Positions 32,846-44,563 of a DNA stretch of 64,000 bases are shown here, piece after piece. The notes beneath the pieces are model-generated. The model was given only the letters and a program-made list of their open reading frames with translations, was not told where the DNA came from and ran no database searches. Numbering within the stretch: the first letter of the stretch is position 1; each line of letters begins with the position of its first letter. The DNA is from Ectocarpus siliculosus. Taxonomy: Eukaryota > Sar > Phaeophyceae > Ectocarpales > Ectocarpaceae. The stretch lies in assembly GCA_000310025.1 (NCBI GenBank), contig FN648655.1, positions 6,630 through 70,629 of the forward strand. Reading direction: 5' to 3'. A program made the position numbers and the translations under genes.

Positions 32846-33176
32846 TGATCGATAATTCGGGTGGCTCAGTTGTTTGTTTTGGGAGTGTAGAGCAGCTGGG
32901 CCATGACGGGCCGTGGTAGGGTAGGGACGTATAGGAAAACGTCTTGTAAAACGTATAGTGGTCATCGGGGGCGTGCTTCAGCTCGTCAATCGGTCACGGC
33001 ATGGAGTCACGGGTCACGCTCATGACGCTCAAAGTACCTAACGAATGTCCATGAATCTCCACCATTGCATCACACTCCCAAGGAAAATATGAAGAAACTT
33101 CCTGTTCCTCCGCACTCGTCACTACATCAATACGTAAGATATCACCTACCATGCTATGCTACGAGTATATCTAATA
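32846..33176 (-). repeat. 5' LTR of the copia element
   Basis: This is the 331-bp LTR. Immediately inside it the sequence ACGACGTGTCATACGCTAGCG (32825-32845) is shared with the same position of the 46-kb element (48720-48740), so it should contain the primer-binding site. Target duplication AGATC follows at 33177-33181. Confidence 0.88.
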
Positions 33177-33181
33177 AGATC

Positions 33182-34129
33182 TGGTAGGGTGTGGCAGCGA
33201 AAGCTACATATCTGTGTGTTCGTCCCATCTATTCTGGCGCCGGTATACCAAGGTATTCAGGCCTTTCGGCGTATTGATATGAACGTACGAAGAATACAGA
33301 CCCTGGTAACGGACAATGTGTGTACACTGCAACCGACGCAGCGATAGCGTGAGAAAAGAGAAGGAAAAGACGCGAAGGAAAACTATCTTCGGACGGCGGC
33401 ATTGATGAATGGGCTCATTGACAATGCCGCAACTTGAGTCATCGTCATGAAAACGCGGAGATCTCGAACGGGTATCTCTTTGTGTTAGTTGTTTATTTTC
33501 TATAGCGATGGCCAGAGGTCAGTCAGAGAGAGAGGAAAACATACATGCAGATGATGCGGCAAAAGAAACAACACCGCAAAAAGAAAAGAACAACGTCGTC
33601 TAGACTATGTCTAGTACATCGTTAGTTGCATGCATATAGAGACCATGCACCGAAATGGACGTGGTATATGTATCTGTCGCCCCAACACCACCGGAACATT
33701 TTGTATAGATATGTCGTAGTCTACGTGTGAGGAGAAAACGAACATCTCTACTTTCTCAACCATCCCACCCAGCAACTACCACACGCATGTATGTGTACTT
33801 TGAAGCAGTGAATTGATGTGCCGTGGTATGCATATCAGGAGGGCAAAAACCCACAGCCAGTAAGCACTCGTCCACAGCAGTAGTTCTGATGCTATACTGC
33901 TGTATGATCGGCCAGAGAAAACAAAAGAGGACCCCCGACGGGTTGGCGGTGGAGGATATTTACCCCTCGATGGATTCCCGCTATTGGCTACTCATTTCTG
34001 GTTCCTAACCGTATGCATAGTATGTTCCGCAGTACACCTTGTACACAGAATCTTTAAATGCTATCCGGCCGCAACCCCCTCCCCCGCCTGGCGCCGGGAT
34101 CGAAAGGGAGACTCACTTCAGCAGTATTG
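33182..34129. other. Non-coding stretch
   Basis: Nothing is recognised beyond a TATACTGCTGTA word near 33892 and a CACAGCAGTAG word near 33871. Confidence 0.4.
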
Positions 34130-34650
34130 ACCTCGCATCCCTACAAAGCCGGGACGGAGCACGCCGGGTTCTCACCGGACCAGGCTCTCACACCACCAAG
34201 CGCGAAGCACCGTGAGGTATTTGGCGAGTCGCATGAAGGGTGAGCTGCATCCTGCTAAGGGTGTTCGGCATCTTGTGCTTACTTCCTTGCGTACGGATGA
34301 CAGCTACGTATGACTTAATTTATTTGCCGGTGCTTTCACTTCCAGAGACAGTTGTAAGCACTGTGTAACTGCCTCGAGGGTGCTTGACCATTTTAACACA
34401 ACGTGGTGCGATCATCCCCCGTTGCGCGGAGTGAGGGTTCCCCACCCCGCACAACATGATCTACTCGACCACCATTATGGTTACCGCCAAAAAAAAAAAA
34501 CGAGGTAAAAAAAAAAAAAAAACGGTAACCTGGTTGCCGAGTTCACGAAGTGAATTGGCTTGTTTTACAACGTCGTTGCCAAGCGACGAAAACCCAATCC
34601 CGATGGCAAACACCGAGCGGGGGGAGAGAAAATAACAAAATAAAAATACT
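34130..34650. repeat. Dispersed repeat B, copy 1
   Basis: Roughly 520 bases are shared with 54515-55060 at about 80 percent identity by eye. Anchors include CATCCCTACAAAGC, GAGCACGCCGGGTTCTCA, GTGTTCGGCATCTTGTGCTT, CCAGAGACAGTTGTAAGCAC, GGAGTGAGGGTTC and AAGCGACGAAAACCCAA. Both copies contain long A runs at the same point. No coding sequence or clear terminal repeats are visible, so the element class is unknown. Confidence 0.75.
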
Positions 34651-34871
34651 AGTCAGCTTCAATCCGCCACATGCCGTGCGACACGGTCGGCCTCTTCTCG
34701 TTAGCTCTCTTCCCTCGCTGTTTCCTTCCGCCCCCCTCCCGCGCCGTTGATTGGCGCCGAGTCTAGAGGAGGCCAGCCTACAACACGAACATGCCGCTAC
34801 AATTCTCCAAGTCACAACGAATATGCCGACGATATCGCTAGGCTTAGGCTAAAGGGCAAACAAAAAATAAA

Positions 34872-35151
34872 CTAACTCCTGCCCGTCTTCCGCTTCTTGG
34901 CGCCGCCCGTCTTACACTTGCCGGGGAGGGGGGGGGGCTTCTGGGCGTTGGGGATGGGATGCTTCAGTAGAGCGTTCTCGATCGTGGAATCCTTCGTACA
35001 GCAGGATTTCTTGTGGCAAACATTGATCGCCGAGAGGATTGTGAGCCACCTGATCAAAGAAGTTCAGTTGTTCGCGAGAGGGGGGGGGGGGGGTGTACTC
35101 ATAGTCGTGCATGCCGTAATCCTTAAACCGAGGGGGGGGGAATATTGCCAA
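34872..35151 (-). pseudogene. Possible coding fragment, cysteine/lysine-rich tail
   Basis: I do not recognise this. One minus-strand frame ends in a stop at 34872 after a basic, cysteine-containing tail (VCHKKSCCTKDSTIENALL ... GGAKKRKTGRS). Another reads FKDYGMHDYEYTPPPPSREQ across 35050-35140. The segment encoding YGMHDYEYTP (about 35091-35130) has a diverged copy at 54471-54510, directly next to copy 2 of dispersed repeat B. This suggests both belong to one degraded mobile element. Two long G runs (34922-34937, 35079-35094) interrupt it. Confidence 0.3.
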
Positions 35152-35159
35152 AAGGCTTC

Positions 35160-35672
35160 ATTAATGTTTGATGGAGAAGGGTAGTAGACTGGGGGCTCTG
35201 AAACAAAGCAGTTGTCTGTACGTTACATATGTTGGTAATTCAATGTCAGTCATTAGTATTTGTACTACTGTAAACACAGCACATGGGTATTCACCTCAGG
35301 AGAATTATCGGACCATTTGGGAGAGACCATTGTCCGTTAGAATATTCTTGCGTTGTTCCTAGAGGTCGGATTAACCGCCTGCTAGCGTGACCGGGATATT
35401 CCAATGTCCCGTGTGTGTGCCTCTTTCCGTGATAGCTTGGACGCTCGCCCCCCGTGGTGCTCGCCCCCACTCTATCACTCCTCTCTCTTTCCTCTTTCCT
35501 TACCTTTTGGCCAACTAAGCGCCACTTTCAACCATTAATCTGGTCTTTCGACAAGTGTACTTACAGTCACTCTGTGAGCCTTTGCACACTGTCTCTACAC
35601 AGTGCTTGCCACATCCAGGGATACACCTACCACAAGGTTACATCCCAACAACATATTCGCCCAACCCGTTGC
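35160..35672. other. Non-coding stretch
   Basis: No repeat or gene is recognised. A pyrimidine-rich tract lies near 35450-35510. Confidence 0.35.
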
Positions 35673-35945
35673 TCACCTTCCGGTGGTCGACATGGTGCAG
35701 CCGGGAACCAACGGGGCAGTAACCTTCGTCGTGACCTTCTGACCATCTGCCCCCTTCTTCCTCGACGTAGAGCCGTCCATAATCGCGGTGAGCTGGGCAC
35801 GACCAGCAGTGCGGGTTCCTTGAAGATCGTCGTAGCACTCCTTCCAGCACCGCATGCTGTCGATCGACACCTTGCCGTAGGTCATCCTACTGCCGCCGTC
35901 TTTCCTCAACGCGGACACACTGGAGGCAAACTTGCGCAGTGGGGG

Positions 35946-35978
<33 letters not shown>

Positions 35979-36006
35979 CTCGCCGCGGCACTCCTCCCCC
36001 ATATTG
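35673..36006 (-). CDS. Candidate exon with poly-aspartate tract
   Basis: The frame opens after a good acceptor site on the minus strand (TCTCCAACTTGCAG, acceptor at about 36023). It reads GADANMGEECRG, eight aspartates encoded by a GTC trinucleotide repeat on the plus strand (35946-35969), then TYGKVSIDSMRCWKECYDDL and a lysine-rich stretch ending PGCTMSTTGR. The composition is gene-like, but I do not recognise a domain. It may be a further exon of the minus-strand gene at 36508-38486, or part of an independent gene. Confidence 0.35.
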
Positions 36007-36507
36007 GCGTCTGCCCCTGCAAGTTGGAGAATCAATGCAAGTTGGAGGACAATATAGAGGTAAGGATTGGCGCTTAAGCCTATTGTTATGAATATTAATA
36101 CTATTATGAAGGTCTCAAAGCCGACAAGAAGGGCAATCGCCAGCAGTGGGAAATGTGGTCTGCTCAAGTGATTTAAGGTGTCTAGTGTCATGACTATAGC
36201 TGTTCTTCTGACGCAAAGTCAACGCCTGACCGCACGAAAACATATAAAGGCAAAGGTTCGACACCTACCGGCCCTAACATTCCCATGCAACCAAACAAAC
36301 GAAACCCATCAAAAGGGACGGCTATTACAATCGGTTGACCAAACATGGCGGGAGCACATGCAGGGCCGGGGCCCGCTCCGACGCCGGTGCCCAAAGCGAG
36401 GTTTCCCAATGACTAAGAAAACAAACAAACGCGGTGGATCTGGATACTGCTCATATCACAAGGCGAACAAACGAACCACCATGTAATGATTAGCGTAGCG
36501 CAGTGTT

Positions 36508-38486
36508 CTAGGGAACCGAGGATGGCGGCCCATCTATTTGAAGACCCAGTCTCTCACCGCTTGCACCCTGGGCGTCTCCAGCCGACGGCTCTCCCGCGGA
36601 GGCGGCGTGGTCGTCATTGCCGTTGGCAGAGAGGCCATCAACACCGTCGGCCACTGCGCGCTCTAGTCGACTGATCTCGGCCGCGTGCTCGGCTGCCTTG
36701 AGTCGGGCCTGGAGCAAACGAATTTCCGCAAGCTGCGACAGAGCAGCGTCGCGCACAGCGTGCAAATATTTTTCAATCAAGTGAACCAGGGGGGTACGTC
36801 GGCCCGAACATACGCAATATATATTTGCGAGGCCATGCTACTTTACTCTTCGATACGCTTTCGCAGCAGCAATTTCTCTACATCGTTCGCGGAAGCGAGA
36901 ATGGAGAATGACGTGTGGAGGCGTAGTTAGCATTTTCATCAATGCGCACACCCAAAGTAGACGCAGCTCCACAACGAGCACGAAGGAGAGCTGCACCAAG
37001 ATTGACCCTAGTGTCTGTCGACCAAAAAAAACTAGGGAAAACACTGCGGGGAACCCACCTCGTGATTCGGCACGCCCCCGCTCCCTGACCCACTCGCCGT
37101 CGAAGCCCGCGCCGTGGCCTCAGCGCCGGTGCTTCCCGCTGCAACGTTCTTCCGTTCCGTCTTCTTCTCCTCTCGTGCCTCGTGGAATTCATTCGCTTGC
37201 TGGAAACGACCAACCGACGAAAAAAAATTATACGGAGTATTACATCACTACATGTCGGCGCCTGGAAGGTCGGGCAAAAAGGAACCTTGCGAAAAATACT
37301 GGGAGAGGACAGAATGGTGGAAAGGACGAGTAGGTTTGACGCGGAACCACAACGTGCAACACGCAACCCATCCAAGCACGGCCAGACAGGAACCACAACC
37401 CATCCAAGCACGGCCAGACAAAAAAACATGTGAGTGTGAGGGGGGTCGCACCTGAATAGCAGCGGAGGCGGCAGAGTTGGCGGCGTGCTCCTTGATCGCT
37501 TTTCGCTCGCTCCTAGCCTTCTGTTGCTTCTCGAGTGCCGCCATAGACGCCCTACACGCTGCCTTCGAGGCGTCCGACATCTGGCGTGCGGTGGCTGCTA
37601 TCTCGGCTTTTTTCTTCTTGTCCTCCTTGATTCTCGCGGCTTTGACGGCGTGGTCTTGGTCTTTCTTGCTTTTCGGGGGCTTCTTCGCACGGCCCTCTCC
37701 CGCCGCCGCAGCCCCCCCCCCTCCCTCCGCCGTCGCCGGAGGCATGGCAGCCGCTGCTTTCCCAGCAGCAGCCGCGGCCACGGCGGCGGCTGCTTCTCCC
37801 CCGCCCGCCGCCATCACCGCCATCACAGCGGCAGCGACAGCAACTCCAACTGCCGCAGAGGACGCCCCCGCGGTCACCTCCGATGTGTCTGCTGCTGTAG
37901 GCGGTGCCGTCTTCTCGCTCTTGTTGGCACCCGGCGCCATACCCACCACGGCGGTGATGCCGCCGTCAACTTGCGTCAGGTCCACGTTGCCTGCTGTCGC
38001 TGTCGATGCCGCCGCGCCTTTTGTGACGCCGCGCTTCGGCCTCGTGGCCCCCGGCGCTGCCGCTCTCTTCTTGCCCATCTTGGTAGCACCCGGCGCGGTC
38101 GGCTTCGCGGCCCCCGGAAGCCCCGGTGTGCCGCCGCGCTTCTCGGCAACTGCCGACCTCGTCGGCCTCTTCGGCGCCGGGGCCGCGGTTGAAGGGACCA
38201 CTTCTTGTTCATTTTCGCCGTCGCTGTCGTCGCTATAATCTCGAAGGATGGGTGCTTGGAAGAACCTATCGTCCACACCTCCATCTGGCTCGTTGGCCAC
38301 GTCCAACACCGCCCAGTCTGGAAACGCAGCAGCAGTGGTGCCGGTCAAACTGGTGGTAGACCGGAGAGCCGACGTCGCTCTCCTCTTGCCTGCAGCACGA
38401 ACCACGTCGTCACGCTGCACAAGAGCAAATGGGCACAGGGGGGTGAGGGCGGGTGTAGCGCGCAGCGTTCTCTCCAGATTAGGCAT
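36508..38486 (-). CDS. Three-exon gene for a lysine/alanine-rich coiled-coil protein
   Basis: The proposed exons are 38486-37452, 37199-37059 and 36837-36508, giving about 501 residues. Exon 1 starts at ATG 38486 (MPNLERTL) and is 345 codons. It ends CAG|GTGCGA. Exon 2 follows TTTCCAG, is exactly 47 codons, and ends GAG|GTGGGT. Exon 3 follows GTAAAGTAG and stops after PPSSVP. All junctions are phase 0 and all exons are open. The protein has a basic alanine-rich middle (PKRGVTKGAAAS, PPKSKKDQDH), a helical lysine-rich segment (IKEDKKKKAEIAATARQ) and a final coiled coil (LSQLAEIRLLQARLKAAEHA). This suggests a nuclear protein, but no family is recognised. The third exon's acceptor is the weakest part of the model. 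Confidence 0.5.
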
Positions 38487-38586
38487 TCTGTCGTATGAAT
38501 GTTGCACAGCAGTGGGTGATCGTATGGGTTACGCCGAAGGTCATAGTAAGCGCGACCACGCCGAGAGGACCCGGAGAGGCGAGCCC

Positions 38587-40225
38587 TAACGCTCAAAGTC
38601 TAGCAAGCATGGCCTTGAAATGCGAAAAGAAGAGCACTCTGTCGACCTGCCCTACCGCCAACCCTGCCTAGTCGTACGAATGGCCTACAAACATGGGCAC
38701 GTGGAGGTCACACCCCGGGAAAGTTTTGAACGTGATATCGCCTTTCCCTACTTCCCATACCAGTGGAATTAGCTTACCCCGTGAAGCCGAGAATCGGAAC
38801 CCAAAATGCACGAGAGGCGGGAAGGAGAGAGAGCTGCACGCGAACCACACCTTGTGGTGCGGCTGGAAACTGCCAGAGCTGGCAGGCACTTTGTCACATT
38901 CTCGAAGGAAACACCGGTCAAATATGGTCTACACATGTACTCCGATTATCATGCTTCATGCTTTTCACCTACCAGCTGTGCTCCAGCGCCTTTGTCACGA
39001 ATACTCTTTGCGAAGTCGGCCACCAATTTCTCGAGCTAGTCGCAGCCTGGAACGTACGAGCCATCCGGGATACGACCCGGGACGAACTCGAAACACTCCG
39101 GGTAGTTGCCCCTTTCCTCTCTGGGGGAGCAGATTCACGGCGAAAAGGATGTTGTGCAAAGATGTGAACATCGAACACCACAAATAGCAAATAGGGTATG
39201 CTTGACGCGGCATTCCTCCTATCGGGGCTACCACCAGCGGACTAAACCACGTGACTGACACCAACCCCAGGCACCATTCACCAACGTAAGACACCGGTCA
39301 GCAGGCGAGATGTTCACCTTTCGTTAAGATGCCCTTCACGATGGCCATCCGAAAGATAGGGTATTCGCAGTCGGGCCTTTCGTAGCAAGGCGCAAGAACG
39401 AACGGGCGGGCGGGGAAATCGGCATGATATTTTCGGATGACTACAGTGTGAGCAGCGTCATTCCGTCATCTGCATAGCCCCCTGTTGTGTGTTCGGTAAG
39501 CCATGCGGGGAACTTGTACAGGGAGGTGATGCGATAGCGTCGGGAGCATAGGTATCATATGTCTCCTATCCTTGAATCGTGCTTTGAGGCTGCCCTTCGA
39601 ACGAACACATGTACGCCAAGCGGCAACCAGAATGTAGCCATGCGCCGCCCAAAATACAACAAATCAACGCAATGTCGGCCGATTCAAACGGGCGATTTGA
39701 CCCTGCGCCAATTAAAGGCATGCGTTCGTGCCCACCGGCTACCTCATCACTCACATCTGCATTTTGTTGACACTGAAGGGCAAGAGGTTGGGATCGCGAT
39801 CCTCCTCCGACCGCACTTCTGTCGCGAACCCCCGTATCCAGGGTCTCATTCCAACCCTAAGCTGTGTTGCAACCAAACAAAATTCGACGGACGCGGGGAC
39901 ACGACGGGACGTGAGCAGTCCATGCGCCGAAAATAATCAAGGAGTCGACGAGGAGCAGCAGGAATGGACGCACAAGACAGCAGCTAGCGGTTTCCACGTC
40001 CAGGTGCTGACACCTATACGTCCGGTCTAGCGCAGGCAACCACAAGCGGGTGTCCAAGTGCTGTCGAAGTGCTACGTGTTGTTGTAGCCGACCTCGAACT
40101 ACATACATATAGAGGACGCGCCAATAACGCTGCATGGTGCCGCCATCCACGCCTTTTTGGAAGCGACGCAGAGAAGGGAAAATGAACCTTCCCACCATAT
40201 TTTAGAGGCCTTGAGCAACAACATC
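38587..40225. other. Mostly non-coding; possible exon near 38945-39130 (-)
   Basis: On the minus strand a frame reads YPECFEFVPGRIPDG, then, after a stop, LEKLVADFAKSIRDKGAGAQ before a possible donor. It looks like a decayed exon of unknown family. Nothing else is supported. Confidence 0.3.
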
Positions 40226-40603
40226 CTATAGAAAGGTAGCACGATGTTCTGTGGTGCGCGGGCGCGGCGGAATGCGTCGAAAAACACCAGACTGCGAGTG
40301 CCAACACCCGTCAGGTGTGCATGACTCGCAAACGTACGGGCAGTCGAGGCATGCACCCACCACGTCCGGGTAGGTGATCAGCATCCCGGCAGTGAGCCGA
40401 ATGCCCTTCTTGCGCCATTCCTCGTGCTTGGGAGGTATATACTTATCCCCGTGCTTTTTCTGAAGAGACCACAGACCAACGCAACAAGGTTGTAACCGGG
40501 CGGCGGGGTGTGGGGTTGGGGGGGGCGGCGGAGTGGTCAAACGAAGGCTGGCGACACCGGTTGGCTGCTCGTTCTTGTTTGAACCGACGGGGGCTTGGTT
40601 CAC
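40226..40603 (-). CDS. Candidate cysteine-rich exon downstream of the CxC5-like exon
   Basis: This minus-strand open segment contains EEWRKKGIRLTAGMLITYP followed by ACLDCPYVCESCTPDGCWHS, a compact cysteine/histidine cluster that could bind zinc. It lies about 0.75 kb downstream of the CxC5-KDZ type exon on the same strand, so it may be a later exon of the same transposase gene. The splice sites are not resolved, and I cannot align it with confidence to a known KDZ segment. Confidence 0.35.
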   Translation of the reverse strand: MNQAPVGSNKNEQPTGVASLRLTTPPPPPTPHPAARLQPCCVGLWSLQKKHGDKYIPPKHEEWRKKGIRLTAGMLITYPDVVGACLDCPYVCESCTPDGCWHSQSGVFRRIPPRPRTTEHRATFL

Positions 40604-41349
40604 CTAAGCTTCAAACCGCACCCGTGATCCGTGGCATCCTCTACGTACGGGCTGCAGCAGTGCGCTACAAAGCCCGTGATCCGTGGCATCCTCTACGTAC
40701 TGGCCTGCAGCAGTGCGCTCAAAAGGGTGGTCATGATGTATGCGACCGCACACCACACGCATATCTTATCACGCCGCAGCATGCTGCTAACCTTCGGTTC
40801 GGCTCCGCTCATGATGCCACGAAGGACGGAATGGGCCTCGAAGGTATGTGGGATCGTCCGCGCGAGCTTGTGACACCGAGCATGCGATCTCCACGACGTC
40901 TTGCGCCAGGAGCCTCCGCACCATCACCACTTGCGCGAAAGTGAAGGGAACACCGCGAAAGAAAAAGTAAGGGGGGAGTCGGTTTGCGCGGGCGTGCACG
41001 AGGCCCCCAGTTGCACCGCATTGCACCGCAAAGGCAGCAGACAGCAGACAGGCAGACAGGCCCCGCGCTGCGCGGGAGGAAGCTCCCGCGGGTTATACGT
41101 CTTCTGACTGTTGGAGAGGGACGCACTTCCCCGGGCTCATCTTGGGTGCCTGTTGCTGGACTGCCATTGTCGGGTGAGGCGTGTTCGCTGCACTTTGGTA
41201 AGCAGCACTCCACGACTACGTTGTACCTGTACAATAGAGAGATGGACATGCTGTTGCGGTGGGCGAAAGTCGAGGTCCAATGACAAAACAGCGTCCCGTC
41301 TGGATGTACCCCTTGTGTCAATATCGGGGACTTTCTGAACCCACCTCAC

Positions 41350-41979
41350 CCTCGACAGAGTAAGAGCGACTTGCATCAGGAACGCCACGAACAGAACGCA
41401 CTTCCCGGACTTGTTGCTGATTTCTTCGGGGATGCCTTGGTCCCAGGCGTAGAAAACGTGCCAGGTTGTGCCATCGGGACCACTCTGACGGCGTTTGTTC
41501 AGGTAGTAACTGGACCCGCACTCTCGACAAGTCTTGACATAGTGCCGCATAGGGTAGCACCCGTTCACCCCATAAAACGCCGATTGGAGAAATGTCACTG
41601 TCATGGCTACGTCGTCGCAAGACTCATTCTGGCAGAACACTCCAGCATACTGCACCGATCTCGCTACAAATCCTGCAGCAGCTTGCGAACCGTTGGGAAG
41701 AGATCTCTGATACGCCGCGAATACGTCCCCTACGCCCCCCCCATTGTCACACAAGTCGACTAGGGCCTGGTACTGCGCTACGGACAAGTCATGCTGTGCC
41801 CGGAAAGATGCTGCTGCTGCCCTACTCATGGTCAGGCTTGTCGGGTTGTTATTGACGTCTCGACGTAGATTGGATTGCTGCTGACACGCAACGACCAGAA
41901 CCAATATGTCTAGAGTGGGCGTGCCATGAAACAAACCACCCTCCTGAAGAAGGATATCCGCCAGGTTGAAAAAACTCAT
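41350..41979 (-). CDS. N-terminal exon of a CxC5-KDZ type transposase
   Basis: Start ATG 41979 (MSFFNLADILLQ); 210 codons end at AGG|GTGAGG (donor at 41349), phase 0. After a leader of helical segments it carries CQNESC near residue 113, then CRECGSSYYLNKR and FYAWDQGIPEEI. These match the pattern of the cysteine-cluster (CxC5) module found at the N-terminus of some KDZ (Kyakuja-Dileera-Zisupton) DNA transposases: paired cysteines, then C-X2-C-X3-YY and a GIP-containing strand. The next exon probably includes WTSTFAHRNSMSISLLYRYN (about 41.2-41.29 kb). No DDE core is recognised further downstream on this strand, so the copy is probably incomplete. Confidence 0.5.
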
Positions 41980-43699
41980 GTCTGGATGAAGTCCGGGGGG
42001 CACAACACCGGCTGCGGCGTGCCAACAGAGGCGAGGTTGACGACGGGCATGTGCGAAGCGAATGTTGGATTGTTTGGCGAGGTTTGGGCCAACAAAACGT
42101 GCGTGGCGTGCGTGTCGAATGTTGAGCTAGACAGGGTTAAGCTGATCAGACACCCTCCGAGTGTTGTGCATGTCGACGACGGCAACCTGTTGGTAGCGTG
42201 CACGTGGAGGGCGTGTGCGTCAGTCAATTTGTGGACTACGAGGTACGGCGAGGAGGCACTGACGCCGGGCGCCTGCGGCACCGTCGCCAGTTTTTTTTTT
42301 TTTTATTGGAAGAAGCATCTACAGGCTGGTGTGCAGGCTGGTGTGTACGAAACTCGAGCGCAAAAGCTGCGACGGTGCGGCTGGTTGGGGTGCACTCCCT
42401 CGGGACGAGACCGGCCAACGTGCAACACGCGAGGCACGTTTCAAACAGATCAAGTTTCACGTCGCGTTCGACGTTCAGCTTGCGATACTCCTAACCCTGT
42501 ATTGCCGCTACTGGCCGCTACAACCCCCCCAATCAGAGTCGGCTTCACTGCCATCTGCAACGTCTACAACGATACAGTCTTGCGTGATCGAGGGCACGGA
42601 TCGCCGCCGCTGGCGGTTGACACGCTCCTGGAGTGTTGGTCGCTCCTGGCGACTCTGAAAATGGCGCAAGGCGTAGGTGCGTATCTGCATTGCATTGTCG
42701 CGGGCGTGGCCATCACAACACTGCTGGGATACGCATGCCAGTACCCGTCTCGACTGTTTCACAGCGTAGAGCACTCGCTGTGTTGGCGGATAGACGGTGG
42801 TGCCGTGTTGGTGTACCTTGTTGGCATCCGAATGAAACGGGACCACCAAACGTGGCTAGTTTTGGTTGTCCATCGCACTCGAAGCTGTTTTCCCTTTGCT
42901 TCGCCATCGTTGGATGATGCTCATTGCACACTATTCCCTGTTTTCCGTATTGCTGCAGCTTGACTGCGCTCCCCTGACTTCCTTGTGCGATTTATTGCGA
43001 CAAAGGTCCCTGGCTAACCTTCCTGCCGGAAGGGTTGACCCTTGTCGTGGGGAACCCACGGTTGGTATGGGTCCGAGACATCGACGGGGAACAAAGCGGG
43101 GCAAATCATTGGAAGGGTCTCCGTGAGTTGACGGCGGATCAAAACGAGGGTTTCTGGGAGAACGTGGCTTGGCACAGACACAGCTGCGACCTCTGCCGCC
43201 CTGCTGTGCGGTGCATGAGTGCCCCCATGATCTGCCCAACCTCAGTGGGGCCAGGTGGGGAGTACGAAATCGGGTACGTCGCCGATTTGCGAGTGTACGT
43301 CATGAATACATACCTAACAGGTACTCCGAAATTCCCGGTTGCGCTTCGCGCGATGCTGTTGGTAGGGCGACGTATTTCAGACATGTATCGGTGGTTTACT
43401 GTCGCTCATGAGCTCCGTTACGCGCTTCGGCGGTAAGCAGTTTATCTTTTGACGGTTGCAGCAAGTCCAACACTAGGCTAAGTAAGTTGTTAAACTGTAT
43501 CGTTTCATACGTTTCGTGTTATCTGTGTTCCCTTAGCTGCGTTCACTGTTTTTTTTTTTCCGCTTTCCGAGTTTCCGAAATTCCTTCTTTCCACATTTCA
43601 CCGCCTTGCCTTGGTGGTGAAAGACAGAAACGTGGAGAAAAGGTCCGCCGCACACGTAGATCATATGCATACCATTTGGGTTGGCCACAGAGGAGGACC
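41980..43699. other. Unassigned stretch
   Basis: A 345-residue plus-strand frame (41926-42963) overlaps the KDZ-type exon and has no domain. Minus-strand frames at 42236-42460 (FETCLACCTLAGLVPRECTP) and 42508-42849 have exon-like composition but no identity. A T run of 14 lies at 42291-42304. Nothing is called. Confidence 0.3.
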
Positions 43700-44563
43700 A
43701 TGGCAAGGCGGACCACAGAGAAACCCACTACCACGAAGAAGACGAGGGCAGCGAGCTCGTCGCGGAAGGCCGGGGATGCTGCGGCGTCTGGATCGGGCGT
43801 GGTGAAGAAGGTGAAGCGAGCGGCGGCCAAAAAGTCAGGAGCGTCCTCTCAACCACAAGGTCTGCCTCCTCGCCCTCCCGCACGCGGCCCTACTCGCAGC
43901 TCCACGCGGTCCGCGGGCGCCACGCGGTCCGCGCTCGGAGATAAGCCCCCCGGTGAAGCAGGGGGTGGGAGGAGGACTCCGCCGAGAAAGAGCAAAACTT
44001 CTGCAGGCGGGGACAAGGAAAGCGTCGCTGCAGCCGCGCTTTTGGGTCTACATGCGCCGGGTGTCAAGGAAGGCCCCGCCGTGCAAGACCACAATGCGGG
44101 GCTCTCCGGTGACAAGGGATCCCTCCCTGCTTCACCGGCAGCGTTAGGTCGGGTGTTGCGTGGCTCATCGCTGCCGCAGGGTGGATATCGTGCGCTAAAT
44201 GGTAGCCCTGCTCGAGGCGAGTCGGGCGTTGCCACGAGGCCAGGAAACGGCTCTTCCTCGACTACGACAGCTGCGGCAGCAGCAGCAGCAGCAGCAGCAG
44301 CAGCGGGAGCTGGCACTAGGGACGCGCCGGGGGGGACCGCCCGTCCGTTAGTCAGGCAAAGAATCGCCACACTCCAAGATGTTCTAGACGAGTCGGATGG
44401 AGGTTCCTCCGCTGCACCCTTGCGTGTGGAGGAAGAGGACTCTGCTGATGCAGCGCTCCAGGGCGGCAAGGGCAAGCAACCCGCGCGCGCCCCGCGCATG
44501 GAGAACGAGACAGCCGGCCAAGACACTCTGAAGAGGAACAGGGTGGAGTCCAGCAGAACAAGG
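43700..44563 (+). CDS. First exon of an alanine/serine/lysine-rich unknown protein
   Basis: ATG 43700 (MARRTTEKPTTTKKTRAASS) opens 288 codons ending AACAAG|GTGAAA, a good donor, phase 0. The product is basic at its start (TKKTR, KKVKRAAAKK), proline/serine/arginine-rich in the middle, and has a run of 12 alanines encoded by GCA repeats (about 44270-44302). An acidic segment (VLDESDGG, VEEEDSADA) follows. This looks like a disordered nuclear protein; I do not recognise a family. If not spliced, the frame stops three bases later at 44566. The exon at 49576-50709, same strand and phase, is a candidate continuation across a 5-kb intron. Confidence 0.45.

Larger units (their letters stand above)
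24213..33176 (-). mobile_element. Ty1/copia LTR element, old and broken
   Basis: The LTRs at 24213-24548 and 32846-33176 and the target duplication AGATC (24208-24212 and 33177-33181) delimit a minus-strand element of about 9 kb. Parts in transcription order: gag (about 31.2-32.76 kb); aspartic protease (WADSGASNTF, about 30.8 kb); integrase with an HHCC-type site (HASTGH...CVGC) and the DDE-site words HIDLTGPF, RMDNGGEF and NEVVE (about 29.0-29.7 kb); reverse transcriptase with HVDD (about 27.1-28.0 kb); and RNase H (about 26.54-27.0 kb). Integrase before RT defines copia. The LTRs differ by roughly 3 percent by eye, so it is much older than the Ty3 element. The coding region is broken, with about four to five interruptions. 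A 1.76-kb stretch lies between the left LTR and the polypurine tract. Confidence 0.9.

Noticed and set aside
37477-38238. 253-residue alanine-rich plus-strand ORF
   Set aside because: It is antisense to exon 1 of the minus-strand gene, which has splice sites and a better composition.
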